From Thermoplasmata archaeon (GTDB taxonomy: Archaea > Thermoplasmatota > Thermoplasmata > Lutacidiplasmatales > UBA184): a stretch of DNA of 16,900 bases. The notes below the pieces were generated by a model. It ran no database searches and was not told the origin of the DNA. It worked only from the letters and a program-made list of their open reading frames with translations. This document shows, piece after piece, positions 1-8,693 of the stretch (the stretch's first letter is position 1; each line of letters opens with the position of its first letter). The stretch spans positions 1-16,900 of the forward strand of contig JASHTI010000113.1 in NCBI GenBank assembly GCA_030040625.1, given 5' to 3'. The position numbers and the translations under genes are program-made.

Positions 1-1
1 G

Positions 2-112
2 CCGCCACCCCCCGCGCCCGATGCCTCGGCCCCCGAGCCGGCGGCGGGACCCGGCGGCCCGACCCCGCCGGCCGGGCCCCCGTCCACGCCCTCGGACGCG
101 CAAGCCCCATAA
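2..112 (+). CDS. C-terminal tail of an upstream protein (partial, 5' end outside window)
   Basis: One plus-strand frame is open from the left edge to a TAA at 110-112 and encodes about 36 residues, almost all Pro, Ala, Gly, Ser, Thr and Asp, ending in DAQAP. Low-complexity Pro/Ala tails are common at protein ends in GC-rich archaea; the TFB and GAF proteins in this window also have low-complexity termini. The stop lies 23 bases before the pheS start with no TATA-like sequence between, so the gene would be co-transcribed with pheS. No domain is visible and the function cannot be assigned. In DNA this rich in GC a short open frame is weak evidence. Confidence 0.4.
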   Translation, partial: PPPPAPDASAPEPAAGPGGPTPPAGPPSTPSDAQAP

Positions 113-135
113 CCCACGCCTCGCCTCGCGGGCCC

Positions 136-1662
136 GTGCCCGGTGATTCGGAGGAGCTCCCGGGTTCGGCGACCCCTCTCTCGCTGTCGTCCGCCGAACG
201 GGCGATCCTGGAGCAACTGCGCGCGGCCGGCGCCGAACCCCTGAGCGAGGAGGAGGTCGGCCGCCGCTCGGGCCTTGCCGGGGACGTCGTGCGGGGCTCG
301 CTCCAGCGCCTCCGCTCCAAACATCTCGCGATCGTCGAAGAGGCGCACACGACGGTGCTCCGGCTGACGGTGCGTGGGGAGACCGCCCACGGGGAGGGGC
401 TGCCCGAGCGCCGCCTCCTCGAGGCGATCGTCCGGGCCGGGTCGATCGGCCCCACCGACGCGGCCTGGACCTCCCTGGAGGAGTCCGAGCGCGGCGCGGC
501 GATCGGGGTCCTGCGTCGGCGGGGTCTCCTCGAGGACGGCATGCCGCTCTGCCCGAAGCCGCACGCCGCGGACGCGGGCGTCGGCCGGGAGGAGGAGCAA
601 GCCCTGGCGGCCGTCGCCGACGGTCGGGCGCCGCCGAGCGAGCCGATCGTCGCGGCGCTGGAGCGCCGCGGTCTCCTCCGTTCGGATCGCCGGTCGCACA
701 AGCGGTGGCTCGCTTCGGAGGAGGGTCACCGGCTCGATCTCGCGCCCGAGGGCGTGGCCCCGATCGGGGCCCTCGCGCCGGGGATGCTCGTCAGCGGCGG
801 ATGGAAGGGCCGTCCCTTCCGACCGTACGATGTCCGTGCGAGCGTGCCGTACGTGCGGGGGGCCCGTCGCAGTCGCTACGTCGCCTGGTTGGAGGAGTTC
901 GAGGAGATCCTGATCGGCCTCGGCTTCGAGGAGGCCGAGGGCCCGCTGCTCGAGACGGAGTTCTGGAACAGCGATGTGCTGTTCATGCCCCAGGACCATC
1001 CCGCCCGATCGATCCACGACGCGCTTTCGGTGGAGGGGATCGCCGGGCGGCTGCCGTCGGCGGACCTCCTCGCCCGGGTCGCGGCCGCGCACGAGGGTCG
1101 TCCCCTGCCGGGAGAGTCGTCCCCTCTCGGCCCCGGCTGGGGCTCTCCGTACGACCCGGAGGTCGCCCGACGTCCCGTCCTGCGCTCGCAGACGACGGCC
1201 GTCTCCGCCCGGTTCCTGGCGAGCCGTCCAACGGCCCCGTTCCGGATGTACGCGATCGACCGGAACTTCCGGCGGGAGAACCTCGACGCCCAGCACCACC
1301 TCGAGTTCTGGCAGTCCGAGGGGATCGTCGGCGGCGAGGGGATCAACCTCCGTCACCTGATCGGGCTGTTCCGCGCCCTCGCCGAGGCGATCGGGATCCG
1401 CGAGCTGAAGATCCGCCCGAGCTACTTCCCGTTCACCGAGCCGTCGATCGAGGGGTACGTCCGGCACCCGCGCCTCGGCTGGATGGAGATCTTCCCGGGC
1501 GGCGTCTTCCGGCCCGAGGTCCTCCGGCCGCTCGGCATCGACGTGCCGGTCGTCGCGTGGGGGATCGGGGTCACGCGGCTGGCGATGGTCGCCCTCGGCT
1601 GCGCGGATATCCGGGAGCTGTTCGTCACGGACCTCGGTGAGCTGACGGGCGGGACGGACTAG
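136..1662 (+). CDS. pheS: Phenylalanine--tRNA ligase alpha subunit (archaeal type)
   Basis: Catalytic subunit of the cytosolic (alpha-beta)2 phenylalanyl-tRNA synthetase, which charges tRNA-Phe with phenylalanine using ATP. At 508 residues it has the archaeal/eukaryotic length: an N-terminal part of winged-helix-like modules (about residues 15-200), then a class II catalytic core. Visible core motifs are HPAR at 288-291, class II motif 2 from FRMYAIDRNFRRE (369-381) into the HHLEF segment (387-391), and motif 3 GIGVTRLAM (476-484) with its arginine at 481. The GTG at 136 is the first start after the upstream stop and gives a family-like N terminus. pheT begins one base after its stop, so the two subunits are translated from one message. 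No promoter is visible in the 23-base gap upstream. Identification is firm. Confidence 0.97.
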   Translation: MPGDSEELPGSATPLSLSSAERAILEQLRAAGAEPLSEEEVGRRSGLAGDVVRGSLQRLRSKHLAIVEEAHTTVLRLTVRGETAHGEGLPERRLLEAIVRAGSIGPTDAAWTSLEESERGAAIGVLRRRGLLEDGMPLCPKPHAADAGVGREEEQALAAVADGRAPPSEPIVAALERRGLLRSDRRSHKRWLASEEGHRLDLAPEGVAPIGALAPGMLVSGGWKGRPFRPYDVRASVPYVRGARRSRYVAWLEEFEEILIGLGFEEAEGPLLETEFWNSDVLFMPQDHPARSIHDALSVEGIAGRLPSADLLARVAAAHEGRPLPGESSPLGPGWGSPYDPEVARRPVLRSQTTAVSARFLASRPTAPFRMYAIDRNFRRENLDAQHHLEFWQSEGIVGGEGINLRHLIGLFRALAEAIGIRELKIRPSYFPFTEPSIEGYVRHPRLGWMEIFPGGVFRPEVLRPLGIDVPVVAWGIGVTRLAMVALGCADIRELFVTDLGELTGGTD

Positions 1663-1663
1663 C

Positions 1664-3361
1664 ATGCCGACCTCGACGCTCTCGCGGACCCGGCTGCTGG
1701 ACGCGCTCGGCGGCCCGGTCACCGCCGAGCAGCTCGAGGCGGCGCTCTTCAGCTCCAAGGCCGAGGCGACCGCCGGAGCCGGCGACGCGCTCGAGGTCAC
1801 GGTCACCCCCGACCGTCTCGATCTCCTCTCCGAAGGGGGTCTCGCGCTCGAGCTCCAGGGGGCGCTCGGCCTCGCCTCCGGCCGACCCCGGCGGCGTCGG
1901 GCGCGGGCGACCGGGCCCGGCCTGCGGCTCGCCGTCGATCCCTCCGTCGCTCCGCTGCGGCCGCACATCGGGGCCGTCGTGGTACGGGCCCCGACCGGCC
2001 ACCGGCTCGATGACGGTCTCCTCGCCGAGGCGGTCCGCTTCCAAGAGCTGTTGCACGCGACGGTCGGCCGCGATCGCCGGACGATGAGCCTCGGGATCTA
2101 TCCGGCCCGACGGATCCGGCCTCCCGTCCGCTACGCGCTCGAGCCGGTCGGCTCCCTCCGCTTCGTCCCGCTCGGCGGCGAGGAGGAGGTCGAGGGCGAA
2201 CGGTTCTTCGCGGACCACCCGCTCGCCCAGCGCTACGGGGCGCTCGGGCGGAGCGGAGACCGCGCCCTCGCCCTTCGCGATGCCGAGGGGCGGCTCCTCA
2301 GTCTGCCCCCGGTGCTGAACAGCCGGGCGCTCGGCGAGGCGCGGGCCGGCGACCGATCACTTCTGCTGGAGGCGACCGGGACCCGGGAGCGCGCGGTGCG
2401 GGAAGGCCTCGGACTGCTCCTAGTCGTCTTCGTGGCCCGGGGCTGGTCGGTCTCCGCCGTGCCGATCGACGGGCCCGGGGAGGCCGGCACCGACGGCGAG
2501 AGCCTGGTGGCCGACGCGCTCCGGGAGCTGCCCGCCGAGGTCGTGCGGGGGATCTCCGGCGCCGAACTCGCCGCGCCGGCGGTGGTCGCTCGACTCGCCC
2601 GCGCCCGCCTCGGTGCGCGACGGATCCGGGGGGGCTGGCGCGTCGCCGTCCCGCCCTGGCGACCGGACCTCCAGGTGGCGGTCGACCTCGCGGAGGAGGT
2701 CGTCCTGGCCGGCGGTCTCCGCGCCGAGGATGGGCTCGTACCGCCGAGCCTCGGACGGGGCCATCGAAGGCCCGCGTCCGCGCTCCGCCGCGAGATCGCC
2801 GAACTGCTCCTGGGCCTCGGGTTCGCCCAGCCGAACACCGGGGTGCTGATCTCCGAGGCGGCCGCCGCCCGCCTCGAGGGGAGCGCGCCGATCCGGATCG
2901 CGAACCCGGTCTCCCGGGAGTACGCGGTCGTCCGCGACCGTTTGCTTCCGGCGCACCTCGAGGTGCTGGCCCGGAACAACCGCTACGGCTACCCGCAGCG
3001 GTTCGCCGAGGTCGGGCCGGTCGTCGTCCGTCGGGCGGAGTCGGAGACCGGTGCGGAGACCCGCTTCCACGCTGGCCTGCTCATCGCCGGCGAGCGGGCG
3101 GGATTCGCCGAGGTCGCCGCCACCGTCGACTACCTGCTCCGAGCCTACGACGTCGGATCGGTCCGCGAGCCCGTCGACCTGCCCGGAACGATCCGGGGGC
3201 GCGCCGCCCGGGTCCGGGTCGCCGGCGCCGAGGTCGCCGAGCTGGGCGAGATCCACCCGGGCCTGCTCGAGCGTCTCAGCGTGCCAGTGCCGGTCGCCTG
3301 GGCGGAGCTGGACCTGACCGCGCTCGACCCGCTTGTCGTCCGCCGCGACAGCACCAAATAG
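1664..3361 (+). CDS. pheT: Phenylalanine--tRNA ligase beta subunit (archaeal type)
   Basis: Structural and editing subunit of phenylalanyl-tRNA synthetase, partner of the PheS just upstream. The 565 residues fit archaeal PheT, which lacks the EMAP-like tRNA-binding and anticodon-binding domains of bacterial PheT. In order: an N-terminal B1-like region with TPDRLDLLSEGG (about 48-59), the B3/4 editing domain (about 95-275, with RFVPLGG and LPPVLNSRALG), a B5 domain (about 300-350, PPWRPDLQVAVDLAEEVV), and a catalytic-like C-terminal domain with NPVSREYAVVRDRLLPAHLE (about 414-433). The B3/4 segment reads SLGIYPARRI where I expect a GIHD or GLHD-like stretch, a possible change at the editing site. 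The ATG at 1664 follows the pheS stop by one base. The last codons include an AT-rich AAATA that may be the promoter of the next gene. Confidence 0.95.
   Translation: MPTSTLSRTRLLDALGGPVTAEQLEAALFSSKAEATAGAGDALEVTVTPDRLDLLSEGGLALELQGALGLASGRPRRRRARATGPGLRLAVDPSVAPLRPHIGAVVVRAPTGHRLDDGLLAEAVRFQELLHATVGRDRRTMSLGIYPARRIRPPVRYALEPVGSLRFVPLGGEEEVEGERFFADHPLAQRYGALGRSGDRALALRDAEGRLLSLPPVLNSRALGEARAGDRSLLLEATGTRERAVREGLGLLLVVFVARGWSVSAVPIDGPGEAGTDGESLVADALRELPAEVVRGISGAELAAPAVVARLARARLGARRIRGGWRVAVPPWRPDLQVAVDLAEEVVLAGGLRAEDGLVPPSLGRGHRRPASALRREIAELLLGLGFAQPNTGVLISEAAAARLEGSAPIRIANPVSREYAVVRDRLLPAHLEVLARNNRYGYPQRFAEVGPVVVRRAESETGAETRFHAGLLIAGERAGFAEVAATVDYLLRAYDVGSVREPVDLPGTIRGRAARVRVAGAEVAELGEIHPGLLERLSVPVPVAWAELDLTALDPLVVRRDSTK
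3353..3361 (+). promoter_or_regulatory. Possible TATA box for the methylmalonyl-CoA mutase gene
   Basis: AAATA at 3356-3360 lies inside the last codons of pheT, in otherwise very GC-rich DNA. Its centre is about 24 bases before the ATG at 3382, the archaeal TATA-to-start spacing expected for a leaderless message. It would let the methylmalonyl-CoA genes be transcribed apart from pheST. The same bases are needed for pheT's final Lys and stop, so chance is possible. Confidence 0.35.
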
Positions 3362-3381
3362 CGCATCCCGGTGCTACGTTG

Positions 3382-5058
<1,677 letters not shown>

Positions 5059-5068
5059 GGGGGCGGCG

Positions 5069-5464
5069 ATGGAGCTCGATCACATCGGGGTGGCGGTCGC
5101 CGATCTCGCCGGCGCCGCGGCGAGGTGGCGACCGCTGCTCGGTGCTCCGTCCGGGGCCCCGGAGGAGGTCCGCGGTCAGGGAGTCCGGGTCGCGTTCCTC
5201 TCCGCGGGCAGCGTCCACGTCGAGCTGCTGGAGGCCGTGCGCCCGGACTCACCGGTCGGGCGCTTCGTCGCCAAGCGAGGCGAGGGGTTGCATCACCTCG
5301 CCTTCCGGGTCCCGAGCGTCGACGCGGCGCTCTCCGATCTGATCCGCCGGGGCGAGCCGGTCGTCGACCGGAACGCCCGGCCCGGGGCCCGCGGTCGGAA
5401 GGTCGGGTTCGCGCAGCCGGCGGCGTTCGGAGGGGTTCTGGTGGAGTTCGTGGAGGGGCCGTGA
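5069..5464 (+). CDS. mce: Methylmalonyl-CoA epimerase
   Basis: Interconverts (S)- and (R)-methylmalonyl-CoA and so feeds the mutase encoded immediately upstream. It is a small VOC-fold metalloenzyme of 131 residues, the usual length, made of two beta-alpha-beta-beta-beta modules. Likely metal ligands in sequence order are His5 (LDHIGVAV), His76 (GLHHLAFRV) and Glu126 (GGVLVEFVE); VHVELLE at 49-55 is the matching strand of the first module. Other VOC enzymes look similar, but adjacency to the mutase settles the assignment. A G-rich stretch (GGGGGCGG) precedes the ATG. The stop TGA overlaps the enolase start as GTGA, so translation of the two is probably coupled. Confidence 0.92.
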   Translation: MELDHIGVAVADLAGAAARWRPLLGAPSGAPEEVRGQGVRVAFLSAGSVHVELLEAVRPDSPVGRFVAKRGEGLHHLAFRVPSVDAALSDLIRRGEPVVDRNARPGARGRKVGFAQPAAFGGVLVEFVEGP

Positions 5465-6675
5465 CGCGCCTCGCCGGGGTCGACCTCGCCGTCGTCTACG
5501 ATAGCCGCGGCGAAGCGACCGTGGAGGCGACGGTCCTGCTCTCGACCGGAGCGCAGGGCCGCGCCGCCGCCCCGAGCGGACGGAGCGCCGGCTCGCACGA
5601 GGTCCGGGCGTTCCCCGAAGGCGGCGCGGAGGTGGCGGTCCGCATCTTCCGCGACCGGCTGCGACCGAAGCTCCTCGGGCTGGACGCGAGCCTCGCGACC
5701 GTCGACCAGGCCCTGGTCGACGCCGACGGGCGGCCGGACCTCGCGAACGTCGGCGGCAACACCGCGACGGCGATCTCCGTCGCCACCGCGATCGCCCTCG
5801 CCGAAGAGGCCCATCGGCCGCTCTGGCGGCAGCTCGCCCGTCCCGGGGTCGACGGCACCGTCTTCCCGACGATCGTCGGCAACTGCCTGAACGGCGGCCG
5901 CCACGCGATCGGAGGACCCGACATCCAGGAGTACCTCGCGATCGCGCGCGATCCAAGGCCGGAACGGTCGATCCGGGCCGCGCTTCGCGTCCACGCCCTC
6001 GTCGGCGCCGCTCTTCACCGGCGGGCGCCGCACGCCGCCCTCGGTCGAGGCGACGAAGGAGGCTGGGTCGCCGCGATCGGGAACGTCGACGCCTTCGAGG
6101 TCCTCCGGGCCGCCTGCGAGCAGGCCCGGGAGGAGCTCGAGATCGACGTCCGACCCGGCGTCGATTTCGCCGCCAACGAGCTCCTGAAGGACGGGCGCTA
6201 CCGCTACCGGGAGCAGAGCCTGGACGCGGCCGGTCAGGTACGCTTCGTCGCCGAGCTCGTCGACCGCTTCGGCCTGTCGTTCGTGGAGGACCCGCTCGCC
6301 GAGGAGGCGTTCGACGACTTCGCCGACCTCACGAAGGCGGTGGGCGGCAAGGCGTTGGTCGTCGGGGACGATGTGTACGCGACCGACGCCCGGCGGGTCC
6401 GGCACGGTCTCGAGCGCCGGTCGACCAACGCGGTGCTCATCAAGGTCAATCAGGCGGGCACGCTGAGCCGGACGCTCGAGACGGTCGATCTCTGCCGGAG
6501 CAATGGCCTGGCGACGGTCACCAGCCACCGGTCCGGGGAGGTCCCGGACGCCTGGCTCGCCCACGTCGCGCTCGCGACCGGCGCCTGGGGGCTCAAGTGC
6601 GGCGTTCTCGGCGGCGAGCGGGTGGCAAAGCTAAATGAACTCCTGCGGCTCGGCCGCGCCACTTTCGGAGCCTAG
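5461..6675 (+). CDS. eno: Enolase (phosphopyruvate hydratase)
   Basis: Converts 2-phosphoglycerate to phosphoenolpyruvate in glycolysis and gluconeogenesis; cytosolic and Mg-dependent. The 404 residues are slightly short for the family (about 420-430). Conserved elements: YDSRG (13-17), the mobile-loop region PSGRSAGSHE (38-47), NGGRHA (144-149), GDEGG (197-201, Glu199), Mg ligands Asp235 (GVDFAANE), Glu276 (VEDP) and the GDD at 302-304, Lys328 (LIKVNQAGTL), SHRSGE (355-360), Lys379 (GLKCG) and GERVAKLNELLRL. Key catalytic residues are therefore present. The usual PSGAST loop is PSGRSA here, and the usual GAPARSER stretch is GVLGGER. The GTG at 5461 overlaps the epimerase stop and places YDSRG at the normal distance from the N terminus; longer upstream reading would overlap the epimerase entirely. 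Four A/T-rich codons near the 3' end stand out (see the rpsB promoter entry). Confidence 0.95.
   Translation: MTRLAGVDLAVVYDSRGEATVEATVLLSTGAQGRAAAPSGRSAGSHEVRAFPEGGAEVAVRIFRDRLRPKLLGLDASLATVDQALVDADGRPDLANVGGNTATAISVATAIALAEEAHRPLWRQLARPGVDGTVFPTIVGNCLNGGRHAIGGPDIQEYLAIARDPRPERSIRAALRVHALVGAALHRRAPHAALGRGDEGGWVAAIGNVDAFEVLRAACEQAREELEIDVRPGVDFAANELLKDGRYRYREQSLDAAGQVRFVAELVDRFGLSFVEDPLAEEAFDDFADLTKAVGGKALVVGDDVYATDARRVRHGLERRSTNAVLIKVNQAGTLSRTLETVDLCRSNGLATVTSHRSGEVPDAWLAHVALATGAWGLKCGVLGGERVAKLNELLRLGRATFGA
6625..6640 (+). promoter_or_regulatory. Possible promoter for rpsB inside the eno 3' end
   Basis: A run of A/T-ended codons (GCA AAG CTA AAT GAA) interrupts otherwise G/C-ended codons in eno. 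It contains AAGCTAAAT (6628-6636), similar to the TATA-like AAGCTTATC in front of the tRNA gene. A start about 25 bases downstream would leave a leader of roughly 20 bases that includes GGAG at 6667-6670, eight bases before the rpsB GTG. This is inferred from composition and spacing only. Confidence 0.3.
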
Positions 6676-6678
6676 ACG

Positions 6679-7335
6679 GTGGCCGACGACGAGGTTCTCG
6701 CGGAACAGGAGCCCGGGCTCTCCGACGCCCCGGAGATCCGGCCCGGCGAGCTCCTGATCCCGGAGGACACCTACCTGACGAGCGGGGTGCACATCGGCAC
6801 CCAGCAGAAGTCGGCGTCGATGCGCCGCTTCGTCTACAAGGTCCGCTTCGACGGACTGCACGTCCTGGACGTGCGCGAGACCGACCGGCGGATCCGCTAC
6901 GCCGCGAAGTTCCTCGCCCGGGTCCCGGCCGACCGCATCCTGGCCGTCTCCCAGCGCCAGTACGGCCAGAAGCCGGTCCGCGTCTTCTCCAGGGCGATCG
7001 GGGCCGTCTCCTTCGCCGAGCGGTTCGTGCCCGGCTGCCTGACGAACCCGAACCTGCCCGAGTACTTCGAGCCGAAGGTCCTGGTCGTCACCGATCCGGC
7101 GACCGATCAGCAGGCGCTGAGCGAGGCCGTCTCGATCGGGATCCCGGTCGTCGGCCTGTGCGACGTCAACAACGAGACCCGCAACGTCGACCTCGTGATC
7201 CCGGCCAACAACAAGGGCCGAGTCGCGCTGGCGACCGTCTACTGGCTCCTCGCCCGCGAGGTGCTCCGGGCGCGCGCCGGGGGCGCCGAGGTCGACTACC
7301 AGCTCACGATCGACGACTTCCAGGCGGCGCTGTAG
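6679..7335 (+). CDS. rpsB: Small ribosomal subunit protein uS2 (archaeal/eukaryotic Sa type)
   Basis: Component of the 30S subunit. The 218-residue protein has the archaeal S2 pattern: an acidic N-terminal extension (about 1-28), then TYLTSGVHIGTQQKS, FVYKVRFDGLHVLDVRETDR, FVPGCLTNPN, PKVLVVTDPATDQQAL and the C-terminal GIPVVGLCDVNNET and IPANNKGR motifs. Length is typical for archaea. It begins with GTG three bases after the eno stop. GGAG eight bases before this GTG is a plausible Shine-Dalgarno sequence and supports the start. In many euryarchaea eno and rps2 sit side by side in an rpoK-eno-rps2 string; here only that pair remains. The next gene is 66 bases away with its own TATA box, so rpsB is probably the last gene of this transcript. 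Confidence 0.96.
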   Translation: MADDEVLAEQEPGLSDAPEIRPGELLIPEDTYLTSGVHIGTQQKSASMRRFVYKVRFDGLHVLDVRETDRRIRYAAKFLARVPADRILAVSQRQYGQKPVRVFSRAIGAVSFAERFVPGCLTNPNLPEYFEPKVLVVTDPATDQQALSEAVSIGIPVVGLCDVNNETRNVDLVIPANNKGRVALATVYWLLAREVLRARAGGAEVDYQLTIDDFQAAL

Positions 7336-7372
7336 CGCCGACGATCCGCCCGCGCGCACCGTTGCGGATAGC

Positions 7373-7380
7373 GATTTATC
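7373..7380 (+). promoter_or_regulatory. TATA box of the TrmB-like regulator gene
   Basis: GATTTATC lies in a GC-rich gap, centred about 25 bases before the GTG at 7402. That spacing puts the transcription start at or next to the start codon, so the message is probably leaderless. It is followed by GG, as are several other TATA-like elements in this window. Confidence 0.55.
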
Positions 7381-7401
7381 GGTTCCGGCCCTCTACCGGT
7401 C

Positions 7402-8676
7402 GTGAGCCGACCGGGCCGCGGCTTACGCGAGCTGCTCATCAACCACGGGGTTCCCGAGCGCGCGGCGCGTCTCTACCTCGCGGCGTGCCGGGCGGGACCG
7501 CAGACGGCCAGCGAGCTGGCGCGACTCTCGGCGGTCGATCGCGTGGAGGCGTACCGCCTCATCCAGGGTCTGGCCGTCGAGGGCCTGCTCACCCCGACCG
7601 GGGGCCGTCCGAAGCGGTTCACCGCCCTCGCGCCCGAGCGGCTGCTCGATCGGTGGATCTCTCGAACCTCCGAGCGTCTTCGGACCCTCGAGCGCGACCG
7701 GGCGCGCATCCTCGCCGACTGGGAGGCGGGCCGCCTGGAGCTCGACGAGGAGGATCCGCGGAAGTTCGCGGTCCTCGACGGCCGCGAGACGATCCGCCGC
7801 TTCCTTCGCCAGCGGATCGGCACGGCGACGCACGACATCCTGCTCACCGCCACCGGCTCCTGGCTGCCGCTGATGATCGACGCCGGCTTCGACCGCGCGC
7901 TCCGCGAGGCGCACCGGCGGGGGGTGGCGATCCAGCTCGTCACGCAGGTCCGCAGCACGAACCTGACGGAGGCGAAGCACCTCGCCTCGGTCGCGGCGCT
8001 CCGGCACGCCCCGACCCCGATCTCGAACCGGGCCGTGGTGCTGGACGGCGCGGGGGCGCTCGTCTACGTCTCCGGCGAGATCGGCTTCGGGCGGGACCCC
8101 GAGGAGCAGGTCGCGCTCTGGTCGACCGACCCCGGCTTCGTCGCCCGGGCGCGGGAGTACCACCGGCGCCTCTGGACGACCTCGGAGAAGGCCGAGGCGC
8201 GGTTCGTGGATCTGGAAGAGCCGAGCTCAGCGTTCCTTCCGGTGGTCGCGGGCCGCGAGGCGGTTCCCTTCCAGCGCCTGAAGGAGATCGCCAAGCTCGG
8301 GATGCGCGCCTCCGGCGTCCAGGAGTTCCGCCTCGACCTTCCCGAGCTGATCGGGACGGTCGCGCGCCAGCTGGGCCGTGAGATCGGGGCGGAGGTGACC
8401 GGGACGACGCCGGCCGAGGTCGCCCGGAGCCTGAGCCGCTACTACGCGGCCCATACGATGGGCCGCCTCGCCGTCGAGCGGGACCGGCCCCTGACCCTGC
8501 GCGTCACCGGCTGCTTCGCCTGCACGCCGGACTCGCCGGAGATCGGTCGTGAGATGTGCCCACAGCTGCTCCGCTCGGTCCTCGAGGCCCGGCTCGGCCC
8601 CGGGTGGGCCGTCACGAAGCCGGACCCGACCAAGCACGCCCGACGGGGCTGCCTGTTCACCGCGACCGCGACCTAG
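7402..8676 (+). CDS. TrmB-like transcriptional regulator with a C-terminal V4R-like cysteine domain
   Basis: Predicted DNA-binding regulator of 424 residues. Residues about 5-72 form a TrmB-type winged helix (LLINHGVPERAARLYLAA, then ASELARLSAVDRVEAYRLIQ and LVEGL/PKRFTAL-like wing). Residues about 73-105 are a charged linker helix of coiled-coil type. Residues about 115-260 resemble the TrmB/phospholipase-D-like effector domain (TRHDILLTATG-like strand, ALREAHRRGVAIQLV). The C-terminal 140 residues resemble a V4R (4-vinyl reductase) domain: a glycine-rich helical part, then GCFAC, a third Cys and a final GCLF. The cysteines are 371, 374, 386 and 417, suggesting a metal site or a redox/ligand sensor. 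TrmB proteins usually control sugar or energy metabolism; the ligand here is unknown. Transcribed alone from its own promoter. The fold of the C-terminal domain is recognised by pattern only. Confidence 0.75.
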   Translation: MSRPGRGLRELLINHGVPERAARLYLAACRAGPQTASELARLSAVDRVEAYRLIQGLAVEGLLTPTGGRPKRFTALAPERLLDRWISRTSERLRTLERDRARILADWEAGRLELDEEDPRKFAVLDGRETIRRFLRQRIGTATHDILLTATGSWLPLMIDAGFDRALREAHRRGVAIQLVTQVRSTNLTEAKHLASVAALRHAPTPISNRAVVLDGAGALVYVSGEIGFGRDPEEQVALWSTDPGFVARAREYHRRLWTTSEKAEARFVDLEEPSSAFLPVVAGREAVPFQRLKEIAKLGMRASGVQEFRLDLPELIGTVARQLGREIGAEVTGTTPAEVARSLSRYYAAHTMGRLAVERDRPLTLRVTGCFACTPDSPEIGREMCPQLLRSVLEARLGPGWAVTKPDPTKHARRGCLFTATAT

Positions 8677-8693
8677 GAGGCGCGGAACGCCTC
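8677..8693. terminator. Inverted repeat between convergent genes, possible terminator
   Basis: GAGGCG (8677-8682) and CGCCTC (8688-8693) are perfect inverted arms around a five-base loop. They fill the 15-base gap between the regulator's stop (8674-8676) and the stop of the minus-strand repeat-protein gene (8692-8694). There is no T-run on either side, which archaeal termination normally needs, so a role as a bidirectional terminator or mRNA 3' end is only suggested by position. Confidence 0.35.

Noticed and set aside
5125..5460. N-terminal extension of enolase into the epimerase region
   Set aside because: It overlaps the epimerase gene in another frame and adds an Arg/Gly-rich stretch unlike enolase; the family start YDSRG lies correctly behind GTG 5461.
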